Assembly (NCBI GenBank): GCA_019057865.1
Contig: JAHLWP010000003.1
Span: 148,192-212,191 of the forward strand
From: Promethearchaeota archaeon
Lineage (GTDB): Archaea > Asgardarchaeota > Lokiarchaeia > Sigyniarchaeales > SOKP01
Reading direction: 5' to 3'
DNA length: 64,000 nt
The notes under the pieces were generated by a model, which was given only the letters and a program-made list of their open reading frames with translations, did no database searches and was not told where the DNA came from. The stretch's first letter is position 1. Each line of letters begins with the position of its first letter. The position numbers were made by a program, and so were the translations under genes. Shown here in pieces: positions 25,261 through 35,591 of this stretch.

Positions 25261-26505
25261 ATGGGCTCAAATATCCTTTATCAAAACATTTCGGAGTTAT
25301 CAAAAACAGATTTATTACAAAGAGCACAAGAATTTATTTTTTCCACTGGATTAAATGATGGAGCATCTCAATTGTGTAAAGCCAATATGAAATATGGAAT
25401 AGCACAATTTCAAATTATTCAAGAGAGATATGGATTTGAACCTAAAACAACGTTTATTTCTTCACCAGACGAGACAATTTCAAGAAATAATTTTCGATGG
25501 AACTCTGGTTTAGGATATGGAGGAAGATTAAATTGGGGATCTGGCAAGGAAAAATTGATATTTCTTAATATAAAACCTAATTGCTGTGGAATACTTATTG
25601 GAGGTATAAAAGAGGTTCCAGATCCATATGAAATAATCAAAAAGATCGATGATATAAAATCTAAAGAACTATACCATAATGATATCCTAATTAATTGGGA
25701 TTATGGAATATCTAATCATTTTATTAATTGTCTAGAAACAAGAAATCTATCAGATATAGACATTCCTCCTTATATAATTATGATTCATGGATCTGCTCCG
25801 GAATTTAGAGATGATAAATATGGGATAGGACTTTATGTAGATAAATCGAAAACGTTAAAAGAAAGAGCAATTGAAGAGGATACTAAATTTGGAAAGCAAT
25901 TCATTTTATTAGATACTGATGCAAAGGAATATTCAAATTTTAATAATAAAGCTCTAGAATTTTCAAGTAAAAAAAGAGAAATTATAGCTGATAACTTGTG
26001 TGATTATGACTATAAGGTTATTTGTAATCAACCCCATCAATTTCTAAAAGATTATAATAATATGTATTTAGGAAGCAATTGTACAGACACCAATTGTGAA
26101 ATCATAACCTCTAATATATTTCCAACGACTCTTAGGCCAGATATTGCTGCTTATCTATTTAAAGGTAAAAAAAATTTAACTGAAACAACATTAAGGAATA
26201 TAAATCTTTTAGACAGAGCAGAAAAATTAGAACTTTTGGATTTATTACAGAATTCGGATATATTACCTCACGGAGGTGGTTATCTTTTGTCTGATATTGT
26301 AGAAGTTCAAGATGTACTTGAATATAAAGATCAAAGATATTTTGTTACTTCTTTAAAATCAAATATAAGTAGATTGAAAATAATTAGAAATGTTAGAGAA
26401 TTACAATTTGAGTATAGAGGGCGTGATATAATTCTCAAAACAATCCAATTGGACCTTGGAGAAATTATTGCTCGCTTAAATCCTTTATTCTCCTTAAAAT
26501 TATAA
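25261..26505 (+). CDS. Unknown 414-residue protein with Gly/Cys-rich motifs
   Basis: The protein has strongly patterned segments that suggest an enzyme or structured fold: WNSGLGYGGRLNWGSG, LNIKPNCCGILIGG, LINWDYGISNHFINCLE, MIHGSAPEFRD and ILPHGGGYLLSDI. The CC and HGSAPE motifs could be catalytic or metal-binding. I do not recognise the family. It starts with ATG and lies opposite to and divergent from the ATPase pair. It has no membrane segments. Confidence 0.6.
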   Translation: MGSNILYQNISELSKTDLLQRAQEFIFSTGLNDGASQLCKANMKYGIAQFQIIQERYGFEPKTTFISSPDETISRNNFRWNSGLGYGGRLNWGSGKEKLIFLNIKPNCCGILIGGIKEVPDPYEIIKKIDDIKSKELYHNDILINWDYGISNHFINCLETRNLSDIDIPPYIIMIHGSAPEFRDDKYGIGLYVDKSKTLKERAIEEDTKFGKQFILLDTDAKEYSNFNNKALEFSSKKREIIADNLCDYDYKVICNQPHQFLKDYNNMYLGSNCTDTNCEIITSNIFPTTLRPDIAAYLFKGKKNLTETTLRNINLLDRAEKLELLDLLQNSDILPHGGGYLLSDIVEVQDVLEYKDQRYFVTSLKSNISRLKIIRNVRELQFEYRGRDIILKTIQLDLGEIIARLNPLFSLKL

Positions 26506-26544
26506 ATTTAAAAAAAGAAAAAAATGGTAAAAATCTAAAATCTT

Positions 26545-28596
26545 TTATTCGACTTTAGCACCGGAAGGTAAATCTTTATCCGGTGTTAGTATAGATACTT
26601 TATCACCTTCCACAGCAGCAAGAAGCATGCCTTCGCTTAAAATTCCTCTTAATTTTCTTGGTTCTAAATTAGTTAAAATAACAATCTTTTTACCAATTAA
26701 TTCATCAGCTTTATAGTGTTCTGCTAATCCGGCTACTAATGTTCTTTTTTCAGTTCCCAGATCAACAAAGAGTTTATAAAGCTTATCTGCTTTTGGAACT
26801 TTTTCAACTTTCTCAATTAAAGCAACCCTTATATCTAGTTTTTTAAAATCTTCATAAGAAACCAATTTTTTAACACCTTGTTTTCCTTTATTCTTTCTAA
26901 TTTGACTTAGTTTTTCTCTTAATTCATTTATCTCTAATTTTTGGAAAATTGGCATTGGAACTTTAATTTTATGCCCTTCTTTAAGAGCATTCTCATTTAT
27001 ACTATTCCATGACAATTGATTTAATTTTTCTGGAATATTTAAATAATCTAGAATTTTTTCGGATGTATCAGGAATGAATGGAGCTAATAAAATTGCTAAG
27101 GCATAAACAGCTTGGGCACATAAATTAAAGACATGTCCAGCAGCATTTTTATCTTTTTTTATCAAATGCCAAGGTGCCTTATTATTTAGGTAAACGTTTC
27201 CATCTCTTCCAAAATTAACAATTTCTCTTAACGCTCTTCTCAATTCAAATTTGTCTAATAATTCACCTACTAAATTACCTATCGATTTTAACCTAGTCAC
27301 AAATTCTCTATCAAGATCATCAAATCTTATCCTATTAGGAATTGTACTTTTGAATTGTTTATTTAAAAACGTCAATATTCGATGGATAAAATTTCCTATA
27401 ACATCATTTAAAGTCTTGATGTTATTGGCAAATTCAGACCAAAGAAATGATGTATCACTTTTTTCAGGTCTATTATAAATCAAATTAAAACGCCAATAAT
27501 CTAGTGGAGCTAATTCTAGTGCTTCATCAATCCATATTCCAACTCCTCTAGATTTTGAAAATTTATCATTTTCATACATCAACCATTCAGTTGATGAGAC
27601 ATTGTAAGGTAAGACTAACTTCTCTTTCTCGGTTTTATCATCATTGTAAGCCATTAATAAACCAGGAAATACAATCAAATGAAAAATTATATTATCCTTT
27701 CCAATAAAGTAAGCTGTTTTTGTATTATCATCTTTCCAAAAGTAATCAAATTTTTTTGGTTCATTTATCAATTTTTCTGCCCATTCTAAACAAGCACTTA
27801 TATAGCCAAGTACCGCTTCAAACCACACATATATAGTCTTTCCTTCAGCTCCTTTAAATGGTGCTGGGATTCCCCATTCTAAATCTCGCGTAATTGCTCT
27901 TTCAGGAAGTCCTTCTGCAATACTATTTAAGCACATTTGTCGAGCATTTTGGGGGATAATCTCGTTATTTTCAATTAATTTTTTTAAACGCTCTTGTAGT
28001 TTGGGAAAATTCATGTACCAATGTTTTGTTGATTGAATTTTAGGAGAATTACCACATATAGCGCATCTTGGTTTTTTTAATTCGAGAGGTGTTAACAACT
28101 TTTGGCAGTTATCACATTGATCTCCTCGTGCATCTTCAAAACCACAATGCGGACATATCCCTTCTACAAATCTATCTGGGAGAAAGAGATTATCTTTTTC
28201 ACAATATAGCGATTCAATCTCTTTTTCTAAGATATATCCATTTTTTTGAACATCAAGATAAAACTCTTGAACAAATCTAATATGAGTAGGATTATGGGTG
28301 ATTGTATAATTATCATACGAAATTTTCCATTCTTTAAACAAATTTTTAGTGATTTCATGGTTTCTCGTAGCTAATTCTTCCACAGCTACATTCTGCTTTT
28401 TAGCTGCTACAGCAACAGGAGTTCCATGGGAATCTGAGCCTGAAACAAAAACAACTTCATCTCCTTTTAATCTGAGATACCTAGCGAATATGTCTGCAGA
28501 TAAAACGCTTCCAATCATAGTTCCTAAATGGGGAATAGCATTCACATAAGGCCAAGCTGAAGTGATGACCCATTTAGTTTTGTTAATCGTAGTCAA
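26545..28596 (-). CDS. metG: Methionyl-tRNA synthetase with C-terminal tRNA-binding domain
   Basis: The 683-residue protein is a class I synthetase charging tRNA-Met. It has the HIGH-like signature P-H23-L-G-T, zinc knuckles CPHCGFEDARGDQCDNC and CAICGN, the KMSKS-like loop KFSKSRGVGIW, and an anticodon-binding helical domain. Residues about 580-683 form an EMAP/Trbp111-type tRNA-binding module (FKKLDIRVALIEKVEKVPKA, LAGL-type VAGLAEHY). Length and layout match archaeal MetG. Start is ATG at 28596. No T-box or other leader element is obvious. Confidence 0.97.
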   Translation of the reverse strand: MTTINKTKWVITSAWPYVNAIPHLGTMIGSVLSADIFARYLRLKGDEVVFVSGSDSHGTPVAVAAKKQNVAVEELATRNHEITKNLFKEWKISYDNYTITHNPTHIRFVQEFYLDVQKNGYILEKEIESLYCEKDNLFLPDRFVEGICPHCGFEDARGDQCDNCQKLLTPLELKKPRCAICGNSPKIQSTKHWYMNFPKLQERLKKLIENNEIIPQNARQMCLNSIAEGLPERAITRDLEWGIPAPFKGAEGKTIYVWFEAVLGYISACLEWAEKLINEPKKFDYFWKDDNTKTAYFIGKDNIIFHLIVFPGLLMAYNDDKTEKEKLVLPYNVSSTEWLMYENDKFSKSRGVGIWIDEALELAPLDYWRFNLIYNRPEKSDTSFLWSEFANNIKTLNDVIGNFIHRILTFLNKQFKSTIPNRIRFDDLDREFVTRLKSIGNLVGELLDKFELRRALREIVNFGRDGNVYLNNKAPWHLIKKDKNAAGHVFNLCAQAVYALAILLAPFIPDTSEKILDYLNIPEKLNQLSWNSINENALKEGHKIKVPMPIFQKLEINELREKLSQIRKNKGKQGVKKLVSYEDFKKLDIRVALIEKVEKVPKADKLYKLFVDLGTEKRTLVAGLAEHYKADELIGKKIVILTNLEPRKLRGILSEGMLLAAVEGDKVSILTPDKDLPSGAKVE

Positions 28597-28673
28597 TTTA
28601 AACTCACCTCTAATTCTGATTAATAAAAAGAAGGATCTCTTAAATATTTTAAATAAATGAAATTTAAAATGAT

Positions 28674-29855
28674 TTAGTCAAATGTAATTTTAGCACCACA
28701 ATATCTGCAAGCTTTGATTTCATTTTTCATTTTTTCAAGACATGGTTCATGATAATAAGAATGACATATTTCACATTGATAGACTTTAAAATCTCCTAAA
28801 AAGATACTATGGCAATATGAGCATGATTGATCGATTCTATCTACATTTTCTTCTGGAATTAATAACATCTCTGTAGTTTGGCTTATATTATCCTCTAATA
28901 TTGTTATTTTTTGAGCACTCTCAGCTTTTTCTTCTAGTAGTTTTAGTGTGGATTTTGGCAATTCTAACAAAAAAAAACAAAAGGGGCATCGAAATACTTT
29001 TTCGGTATATTCCGTTTTTTTTGCCCACATTGCAGCACAAGACAGATGCATAGGTCTACCACATGATGTGCAATATCTTCCTTCTGAAAAGAAGTCTGAT
29101 CCTGTTATGGGAGCTTTAAGTGAATGGCATATTTGGCATTTCTGTTGACTTCGATCTTTTCCACTCATCATTAAACTAATTTCTAAGACAGTAGGTCTTC
29201 TCAAAGGAAGAGCAATTTCACTAATCAAGGGGGGAATTTTATCTTGCTTATCAGGAGAAAAGTAATCTATTTCATCTTTTAATTCTTTTTTTGAAGCGTA
29301 AGATTTTCCAGCATTTATTAGTTCTTTTGAATTATTGAAAAAGCCAAATTTTCCCTTCGTAATCTTAGTTATTCTTTCTAATATGCTCAATTGGTAATCT
29401 TGTGTCACCCCTAATTGGCAAACATCGATATATATTCCCAATCCTTTAGCAATATTAATAATTTGTTCTATCTTTATAGGATCAATTTGTAATTTATTAT
29501 CACTTATTATGAAAATCCTTGGCACTTTACCACTTATTTTTCGCATTTCTTCAATAAGCATTTGCATAGCAAAAGCTAATCCGTCATGTAAACGTCCTTT
29601 ACCTGAGATTTGAATTTTTGTCAAAGATTCTATTAATTTATCTGAATTGTAAGCAAAGGAGATTACCATTTTAGGAGCTTCCCCAAAAGTCAATATCGAA
29701 ATCCTATCTTTTAAGTCAATTGATAATTTGGATTGAATAAAATTTCTAGCTGTCTGAAGTTCAACTATAAGTCTATTAGGTTTAAAGTCTCTTCTTAACA
29801 TAGACCTTGAAGTATCAAGAAGAAGGACTGTATCCTCTATTTTAAAGTCTTGCAA
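28674..29855 (-). CDS. vWA protein with two C-terminal RING-like zinc modules, Ssl1/p44-like layout
   Basis: Residues 5-190 form a von Willebrand A domain with the MIDAS LLLDTSRSM (D14, S16, S18) and SGKGRLHDGLAFAMQ. Two zinc modules follow. Module 1: C240, C243, C262, C265, H270, C273, C290, C293. Module 2: C345, C348, C361, C364, H369, C372, C383, C386. This order, vWA then a C4/RING-like finger, is that of TFIIH subunit p44/Ssl1 and echoes Rpn10-type vWA domains. The analogy is structural inference. Start is ATG; the M20 peptidase gene is next upstream. Confidence 0.75.
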   Translation of the reverse strand: MQDFKIEDTVLLLDTSRSMLRRDFKPNRLIVELQTARNFIQSKLSIDLKDRISILTFGEAPKMVISFAYNSDKLIESLTKIQISGKGRLHDGLAFAMQMLIEEMRKISGKVPRIFIISDNKLQIDPIKIEQIINIAKGLGIYIDVCQLGVTQDYQLSILERITKITKGKFGFFNNSKELINAGKSYASKKELKDEIDYFSPDKQDKIPPLISEIALPLRRPTVLEISLMMSGKDRSQQKCQICHSLKAPITGSDFFSEGRYCTSCGRPMHLSCAAMWAKKTEYTEKVFRCPFCFFLLELPKSTLKLLEEKAESAQKITILEDNISQTTEMLLIPEENVDRIDQSCSYCHSIFLGDFKVYQCEICHSYYHEPCLEKMKNEIKACRYCGAKITFD

Positions 29856-29906
29856 ATTTTCTTCGATACCATTATTTAAATAAGAATTAAATTAGGAAAA
29901 TTTTGT

Positions 29907-31268
29907 TTATTTATAATTTAAATAATTATAACCAAATAATGTGTAAATTTTGATAGCATCAATATAATCTTGAATTTCGATATTCTCATTTATTGCATGC
30001 ATTTCATTAGCACTTCCAGGCCCAAAATGAATAGTTTTTTCACAATATCCACTATTACGATAAAAATGGGCATCGGTTGCTCCTGGAGCAATAAAAAAGA
30101 AAGATTCTCTATTATAAACTTTTTCTACAACTTCCTTTAATTTTTTTACCATTTCGGATTTATGATATTCTTTCCAGATTGAAGATGGTCCATCATGATA
30201 AATTTCTAAAGAGACAAAAACTTCCTTTGGAACATCTGAAGATACATCTTGTACTTCGAAACCAATATGGTCTATTAATTTTTTTAAACCTTCTAAAATC
30301 ATTCCTGCTGTTTGTCCGGGTAATAGCCTAAAGTCAATGATCGCTTCACAGTGATCGGGAATAATATTTTCTTTAATACCACCTTCAATCATATTTACAC
30401 TCTTAGTAAATACGGTTAGTGATTTCATTATGTTTCGTAATAAAGGCTGATCATTATATATACGGTTAAAGATTTCTTCATTTGGAAAAACTTTATTAAC
30501 CAGTTTCTTTAGTTCCTCTAATGAAAGTGGTGGATCAACTTTTGGAACAAATTCATCCAGTTTATCTAAATTTTCTATTATTTTACTCATCATATAGATG
30601 GCATTTTCACCCATAAAAGGTACCATGGAATGAGCTGGTTTTCCATTTGTAATTACTTTTATTAGAAGATGACCTTTTTCACCAAAAATTATTGTTTTTG
30701 GGAGTGGAGATAGTCCACTAGGTTCTCCAATTAAAACAAAATCACATTTAATTGATCTTGGTTTTAGAATATTTTCCAAACACCACCCTGTTCCTAATGT
30801 ACCACCCGTTTCTTCGTCTGCAACTGCATTTACAATTAAATTTCTTGATGTCTTAATCCCAATTTTTTTCAATATTGTTAATGATATCACCATCGCCGCT
30901 AATGCTGCTTTCATATCCACTGTCCCTCTCCCATACATATACTTTTTACGTTTGATAAACGCAGAGAGAGGAGGATATTTCCATTCCTCTTCAATTCCCG
31001 GAGGAACTACATCCATATGTGCATTATATAAAAGATTCTTTCCCTTGAAATTATCATTAAGAAAAGTGATTAAATTTGCTCTATTGTCTCCAAAGGGAAA
31101 AATTTCACAACCTATACCTGCGTCCTTTAAATATTTTTCAATTTTTAAGGCAACATTTTTTTCATTTCCAGGAGGATTATAGGATTCTGTTGCTATTAAT
31201 TCTCTTAAAAAGGTGATGTAATCTTCCCTATTTTTATCAATTTCATTTAAAATTTTTTCTTCAGTCAT
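29907..31268 (-). CDS. M20-family metallopeptidase (ArgE/DapE-like)
   Basis: The 453-residue protein has the M20 motifs: NLLYNAHMDVVPPG (His and Asp ligands), GRGTVDMKAALAAM (bridging Asp), VADEETGGTLGTGW (catalytic Glu pair) and HFGPGSANEMHAINENI (His ligand). The family hydrolyses acetylated or succinylated amino acids and dipeptides with two zinc ions; the dimerisation domain lies between residues 195 and 330. It is cytosolic. It starts with ATG, divergent from the large surface-protein gene. Substrate specificity cannot be read. Confidence 0.9.
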   Translation of the reverse strand: MTEEKILNEIDKNREDYITFLRELIATESYNPPGNEKNVALKIEKYLKDAGIGCEIFPFGDNRANLITFLNDNFKGKNLLYNAHMDVVPPGIEEEWKYPPLSAFIKRKKYMYGRGTVDMKAALAAMVISLTILKKIGIKTSRNLIVNAVADEETGGTLGTGWCLENILKPRSIKCDFVLIGEPSGLSPLPKTIIFGEKGHLLIKVITNGKPAHSMVPFMGENAIYMMSKIIENLDKLDEFVPKVDPPLSLEELKKLVNKVFPNEEIFNRIYNDQPLLRNIMKSLTVFTKSVNMIEGGIKENIIPDHCEAIIDFRLLPGQTAGMILEGLKKLIDHIGFEVQDVSSDVPKEVFVSLEIYHDGPSSIWKEYHKSEMVKKLKEVVEKVYNRESFFFIAPGATDAHFYRNSGYCEKTIHFGPGSANEMHAINENIEIQDYIDAIKIYTLFGYNYLNYK

Positions 31269-31433
31269 ATAACCTTTAATAATATTGATCTCTTAATTGA
31301 GTTTTTGTTATATTGTGAAACTTTAGAATATTTTGATATAACTTAAAACAAACTAAAAAATTTAAAAAATTTAGGAAATTTTAATATTTTTAATTAATTT
31401 AATAATCAAAAACTAGATATTACAGTTGATTTA

Positions 31434-34400
31434 TTGATTCGACGTAAAAAAGAAATAAAGCGTATTTTTGTCGTAGTATTTTTCATAAGTTTAATATTTA
31501 TAACTAATATACAAATTCTAACCAATTTAAATTTAGAAGAAGAAAATAATAATTTTGAGAATAAAGAAATAGAAACCTTACCTTTAAGTAGTGATATAGA
31601 TTATACCATCATTGGTGCTGGAGATGATCAAAATGTTCGGATTTATACAAGTAATATGTCTGAAAATACCAATGATATTCAGGAGTATTTTGAAATTCCA
31701 TCACTCTCTTCGGAAGAAATGTATCTTACGTCTGGAGATTTTAATTTTACATTTCAAAATAATTATACAACAGAATATATTATAGAAGATGATAGTGCCC
31801 TTTATGCAGAAGATTTTATCTCTTATCAATTTAATCCTAGTACAATGTATTCTGAACTGCAGGAACCAATAAATAATGGAATAGTCTATGAGGGAGATTT
31901 TGATGACTTAACAGATATCAATGATAACACATATTATTGGATTGGTGCCGATAATGGGGTTATAAATTTCACAATTGACGCAGGTTATACGGAATTATCT
32001 AACTACTATAACTTGCCATTTAATAAATCAAAAATCTTAGGTTTTATCGCATCTATGAGATTAAGTGCTAATCAAGATGCTAATTTAACTATCAGATTGT
32101 ATGATGATGTTAATTCTAACTGGGTGACTGTAGTAGATGCTATTTCAATTGAAGGTGATTCAGTTATTCGAGCAATTGAAAGTCGATCTATCAATACAAA
32201 TTTAAACTTTATTGACTCCACAGACAGTGTCTATATTCAATATATTTTTGAGCGTTCTGACCTCGGATATTTCGAAATTAGAGCGCGTAAATTTGATATG
32301 CGAGCGATCTATCCCCTTGATTTACCAATTACAGACCAGGAATATGTTGCATTAGAATTCGATTTGAAAGGAGAAAAGTCAACTGTCAACGGATTTTATG
32401 CCTGGATTCGCACACTCGATGTTCAAGAAGCAATTAATGCGGAATTAAACATAACACTTTATAAAGCAAATGCAACATTGATTCGAGATTTTGATGTAGA
32501 TCCTTGGGGGGATAATCTACGAACGGTAAATATACAACCAAATATGAATTTTACCTCATTAATCGATTCCTTTGTAATTAGTTATAGTGGGGACAACCTA
32601 TCTTATTTCCCATTTAATACGGATAATACTAAGGATTTGGAATTATACAATTATTTCATAGTTATTAAATGTAACATTTCTAATCCGATTTATAGTTTAG
32701 TGACCCTACCTTGGACTAATTTCGGAGATAATAGAACTGAACATCAACTAAAAACTACTGAAAATAATGGTTTTACATGGAATAATGCTGTAAAAGAAAT
32801 AATACCAGGGTTTTTTACTTCTCCATTAGATGCAAGTTCTTTTAAACTAAATGTTTCTAGAGGATATATGCCATCCGATTTTGGAGATGATGGTTTAAAA
32901 ATCCAAGATTATTCTATTGAAAATGTAGTAAATAAATCTAAAACACCTTATTTAGAATGGGGTATAGGCCGATGGAACCATACATTTTCAACGCCTATTG
33001 ATGATAATGTCGATCGATTCCAAGTTGATCTCTCATGGAATAAATCTATTATTGAGGGTTTCAAATTTAATGTTTCCTATTCTGTAAATGCATATTGGGT
33101 TGAAGGTGCTACATCCACTTATTATGCAAGTTATAGTGAATCTCCAAAATGGACTTTTAATTTTAGTTTTATTAAAGCTAGTCCAAATTTTAATAATTGG
33201 AATTTTCAAGAGTTTTGGTTCGTTTATAATGATTATTTCACTGCGAATAACTTAACAAAACCAGGTGATATAGAAATATTACCTGAAGTAGGAGGAGAAT
33301 TTGAGTTAACTGAAATGCAAAATAAGATAGTGGTAAACGCAACTGTTGCTAATATTGGAGGGATTTATTCCTTGAATTTAACAAGTTTCAATTTTATTTC
33401 CGAAATGCATAGTTATATTAACTATAAAGAAATTTTTTGGGAATCAAATGGTTTTATGTATGGAGATGATATAATTGTAAGTGTTGATATACAAGATAAT
33501 CATCAAAATGCCCCAAATCCCACAACTGGATATGCAAATGTAACTTTCTATGATCCAAATGGAGTCCTAATTGCTCAAAAAGAATCATCGAATGGTGTAA
33601 TTCATGATTCTGTACTTTCATATGATTTTAACAATGATACTATCTTTTCTGTAAATACGAGTATTTCTGAGTTTGGAGAATATCATTTAGGATATTTTTG
33701 GGAAAATGGTTCTGCTGTTGGCTGCAATAAAATTACTATTTACATCGATTATTATGACCTTGAATTAGAAGGTTGTAATTATTCATCATATAGGGAACAA
33801 AATATTCTTAGTGGAAAGATAAATAATAAAGTATTTGATAACTATACTTTGTTAATTGCATCTATAAATGAAACAACAGGTATTTCACAACCTGGTTTTT
33901 ATCCTATTAATAATTCTGATTTAGATGAGCAAATTATTTATGAGATTGGAGGTAATCAATTACCTATTTTAATTGAAACTTTCATGCAAAGTCAAGATAT
34001 ATTAAACCCCGAAGAAGTGGTTAATATTAAAACAAAAATTTCTAATATGCATGAATTTATCCCTATTGATATATCTGTAAATGTCAGATTTGTATCTTAT
34101 ATTAATGAAGAATGGATTATCGCGAATGCAACTTCAAGTACAGTTAGCCTAAATTTTTCAGGGCATCCAGATGATTCGTATGAATTTGATATTGATTTGA
34201 CAATACCATCATTGAATAAAACTACAAAAGTGTGGGAAGGTGTAAATGCCCCAGTTAGATTGGGGGGCGTTAAAACATTGGTAACTATCTTTGTTGGAAA
34301 TGATATTGCAGGAATATTTGAAAGTAGCTATTATTCACTACTTAGTAATGAAACAAGCAATAATTTTGATGGAAATATAATAGCTTTAAGAATTGCTGAA

Positions 34401-35546
34401 GAAACTCCAAGCTGGTACATTTTAAATGGTTTTGAGAGAGATGAATGCTTATATTTACCAAATAAAACATCCTTTTTAATTAATATAATAGATAAAAATT
34501 ATGTAAGCTCATATAATCAATTTTATTATCAATTTTCCCTAATTCTTAACAGTAAATTTAACAATATTATTATAGATCCTGAAAATCCCATTAATGGACA
34601 AGTTTTTAATCTTAGCTCTGTTTTAACTACAGAGTTTGGAGATATATTGTTAAATGAAAGTGTTTCTTGTCATCATTATGAATCTAATTCATGGGTTTAT
34701 ATTGACTCAGATTTTACAGATATTAATGGTTCTACAACATTTTCAATTGATACTAAGACCCTCAATTTCGAAGATTATATATTACTAAGATTAAGTTGGG
34801 ACGGTGATTCATTAATAAATGGGGTATCTAAAAATGTAACAATAAATTTATTTATACAATCCAATAATCTTTCAATATCAATTCAACAAAATGAGGTTCT
34901 TATCTATAAGAATAGAGCTATTACAATATCTATTACTTTGAATAACATCGGAGAATCTATTTTGCAAATTTTGGAGAAAAATATCGATATTCAGGTCAAT
35001 GATGGGCTGCAATATTCAATCGTAGAAATAGATTATACAACACTAAATCGGTTTACACCTGGAGAATCTTCTCTTGTAATGATTAAGATAGGAATACCTG
35101 AAATTAAAAAACTAAATATTTCAATTTCCATTACTGCTCAAAATATCATAACAAATGAAAATATTACAGTTAGCAAACAAACGACTTTTGATGTATTTGA
35201 TCCTCCCTTCTATGATTACTTTATTGAATATCTAATTTTTCTAATAATAGGTTCATTTGGATTGATTTGGATCATAACTTTACTTTATGCGAAGAGAATT
35301 AAAAAGAAAATTGAAACACCAGTTGAAGAAGTAGCCAAAAAGAGACCAAGAAAAGCAAAATATGTATTAGTGTCTGATTTGAAAAAAGAACCAACAAAAA
35401 AACCTAAAAAACTTACTCCCATACCTAAAAAAATTCCAGAAGAAATAGAAGAACCAAAGGAAGTTAAAAAGAAAAAAGTTACTGATTTAGATTCTTTATT
35501 AGAAGAAAAAGGGCTAAGTGACAAAAAGAAAAAAGCTAAAAAATAA
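31434..35546 (+). CDS. Large membrane-anchored extracellular protein with cytosolic Lys-rich tail
   Basis: This 1370-residue protein starts with TTG at 31434 and has a basic end plus a signal-anchor helix (FVVVFFISLIFITNIQIL). The middle 1200 residues are beta-rich with many Asn-x-Ser/Thr sequons (for example NYTT, NCTS-like NCSN) and Ig/CARDB-like strands (VNIKTKISNMHE, EVLIYKNRAITISITLNN). A C-terminal helix (EYLIFLIIGSFGLIWIITLL) is followed by about 80 cytosolic residues rich in Lys, Pro and Glu. Probably a glycosylated surface protein. Roadblock genes follow on the other strand. Confidence 0.75.
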   Translation: MIRRKKEIKRIFVVVFFISLIFITNIQILTNLNLEEENNNFENKEIETLPLSSDIDYTIIGAGDDQNVRIYTSNMSENTNDIQEYFEIPSLSSEEMYLTSGDFNFTFQNNYTTEYIIEDDSALYAEDFISYQFNPSTMYSELQEPINNGIVYEGDFDDLTDINDNTYYWIGADNGVINFTIDAGYTELSNYYNLPFNKSKILGFIASMRLSANQDANLTIRLYDDVNSNWVTVVDAISIEGDSVIRAIESRSINTNLNFIDSTDSVYIQYIFERSDLGYFEIRARKFDMRAIYPLDLPITDQEYVALEFDLKGEKSTVNGFYAWIRTLDVQEAINAELNITLYKANATLIRDFDVDPWGDNLRTVNIQPNMNFTSLIDSFVISYSGDNLSYFPFNTDNTKDLELYNYFIVIKCNISNPIYSLVTLPWTNFGDNRTEHQLKTTENNGFTWNNAVKEIIPGFFTSPLDASSFKLNVSRGYMPSDFGDDGLKIQDYSIENVVNKSKTPYLEWGIGRWNHTFSTPIDDNVDRFQVDLSWNKSIIEGFKFNVSYSVNAYWVEGATSTYYASYSESPKWTFNFSFIKASPNFNNWNFQEFWFVYNDYFTANNLTKPGDIEILPEVGGEFELTEMQNKIVVNATVANIGGIYSLNLTSFNFISEMHSYINYKEIFWESNGFMYGDDIIVSVDIQDNHQNAPNPTTGYANVTFYDPNGVLIAQKESSNGVIHDSVLSYDFNNDTIFSVNTSISEFGEYHLGYFWENGSAVGCNKITIYIDYYDLELEGCNYSSYREQNILSGKINNKVFDNYTLLIASINETTGISQPGFYPINNSDLDEQIIYEIGGNQLPILIETFMQSQDILNPEEVVNIKTKISNMHEFIPIDISVNVRFVSYINEEWIIANATSSTVSLNFSGHPDDSYEFDIDLTIPSLNKTTKVWEGVNAPVRLGGVKTLVTIFVGNDIAGIFESSYYSLLSNETSNNFDGNIIALRIAEETPSWYILNGFERDECLYLPNKTSFLINIIDKNYVSSYNQFYYQFSLILNSKFNNIIIDPENPINGQVFNLSSVLTTEFGDILLNESVSCHHYESNSWVYIDSDFTDINGSTTFSIDTKTLNFEDYILLRLSWDGDSLINGVSKNVTINLFIQSNNLSISIQQNEVLIYKNRAITISITLNNIGESILQILEKNIDIQVNDGLQYSIVEIDYTTLNRFTPGESSLVMIKIGIPEIKKLNISISITAQNIITNENITVSKQTTFDVFDPPFYDYFIEYLIFLIIGSFGLIWIITLLYAKRIKKKIETPVEEVAKKRPRKAKYVLVSDLKKEPTKKPKKLTPIPKKIPEEIEEPKEVKKKKVTDLDSLLEEKGLSDKKKKAKK

Positions 35547-35591
35547 TTTTTTTCTGACCTAAATTACTATTTTTTAATAAGAAAAATAAAA

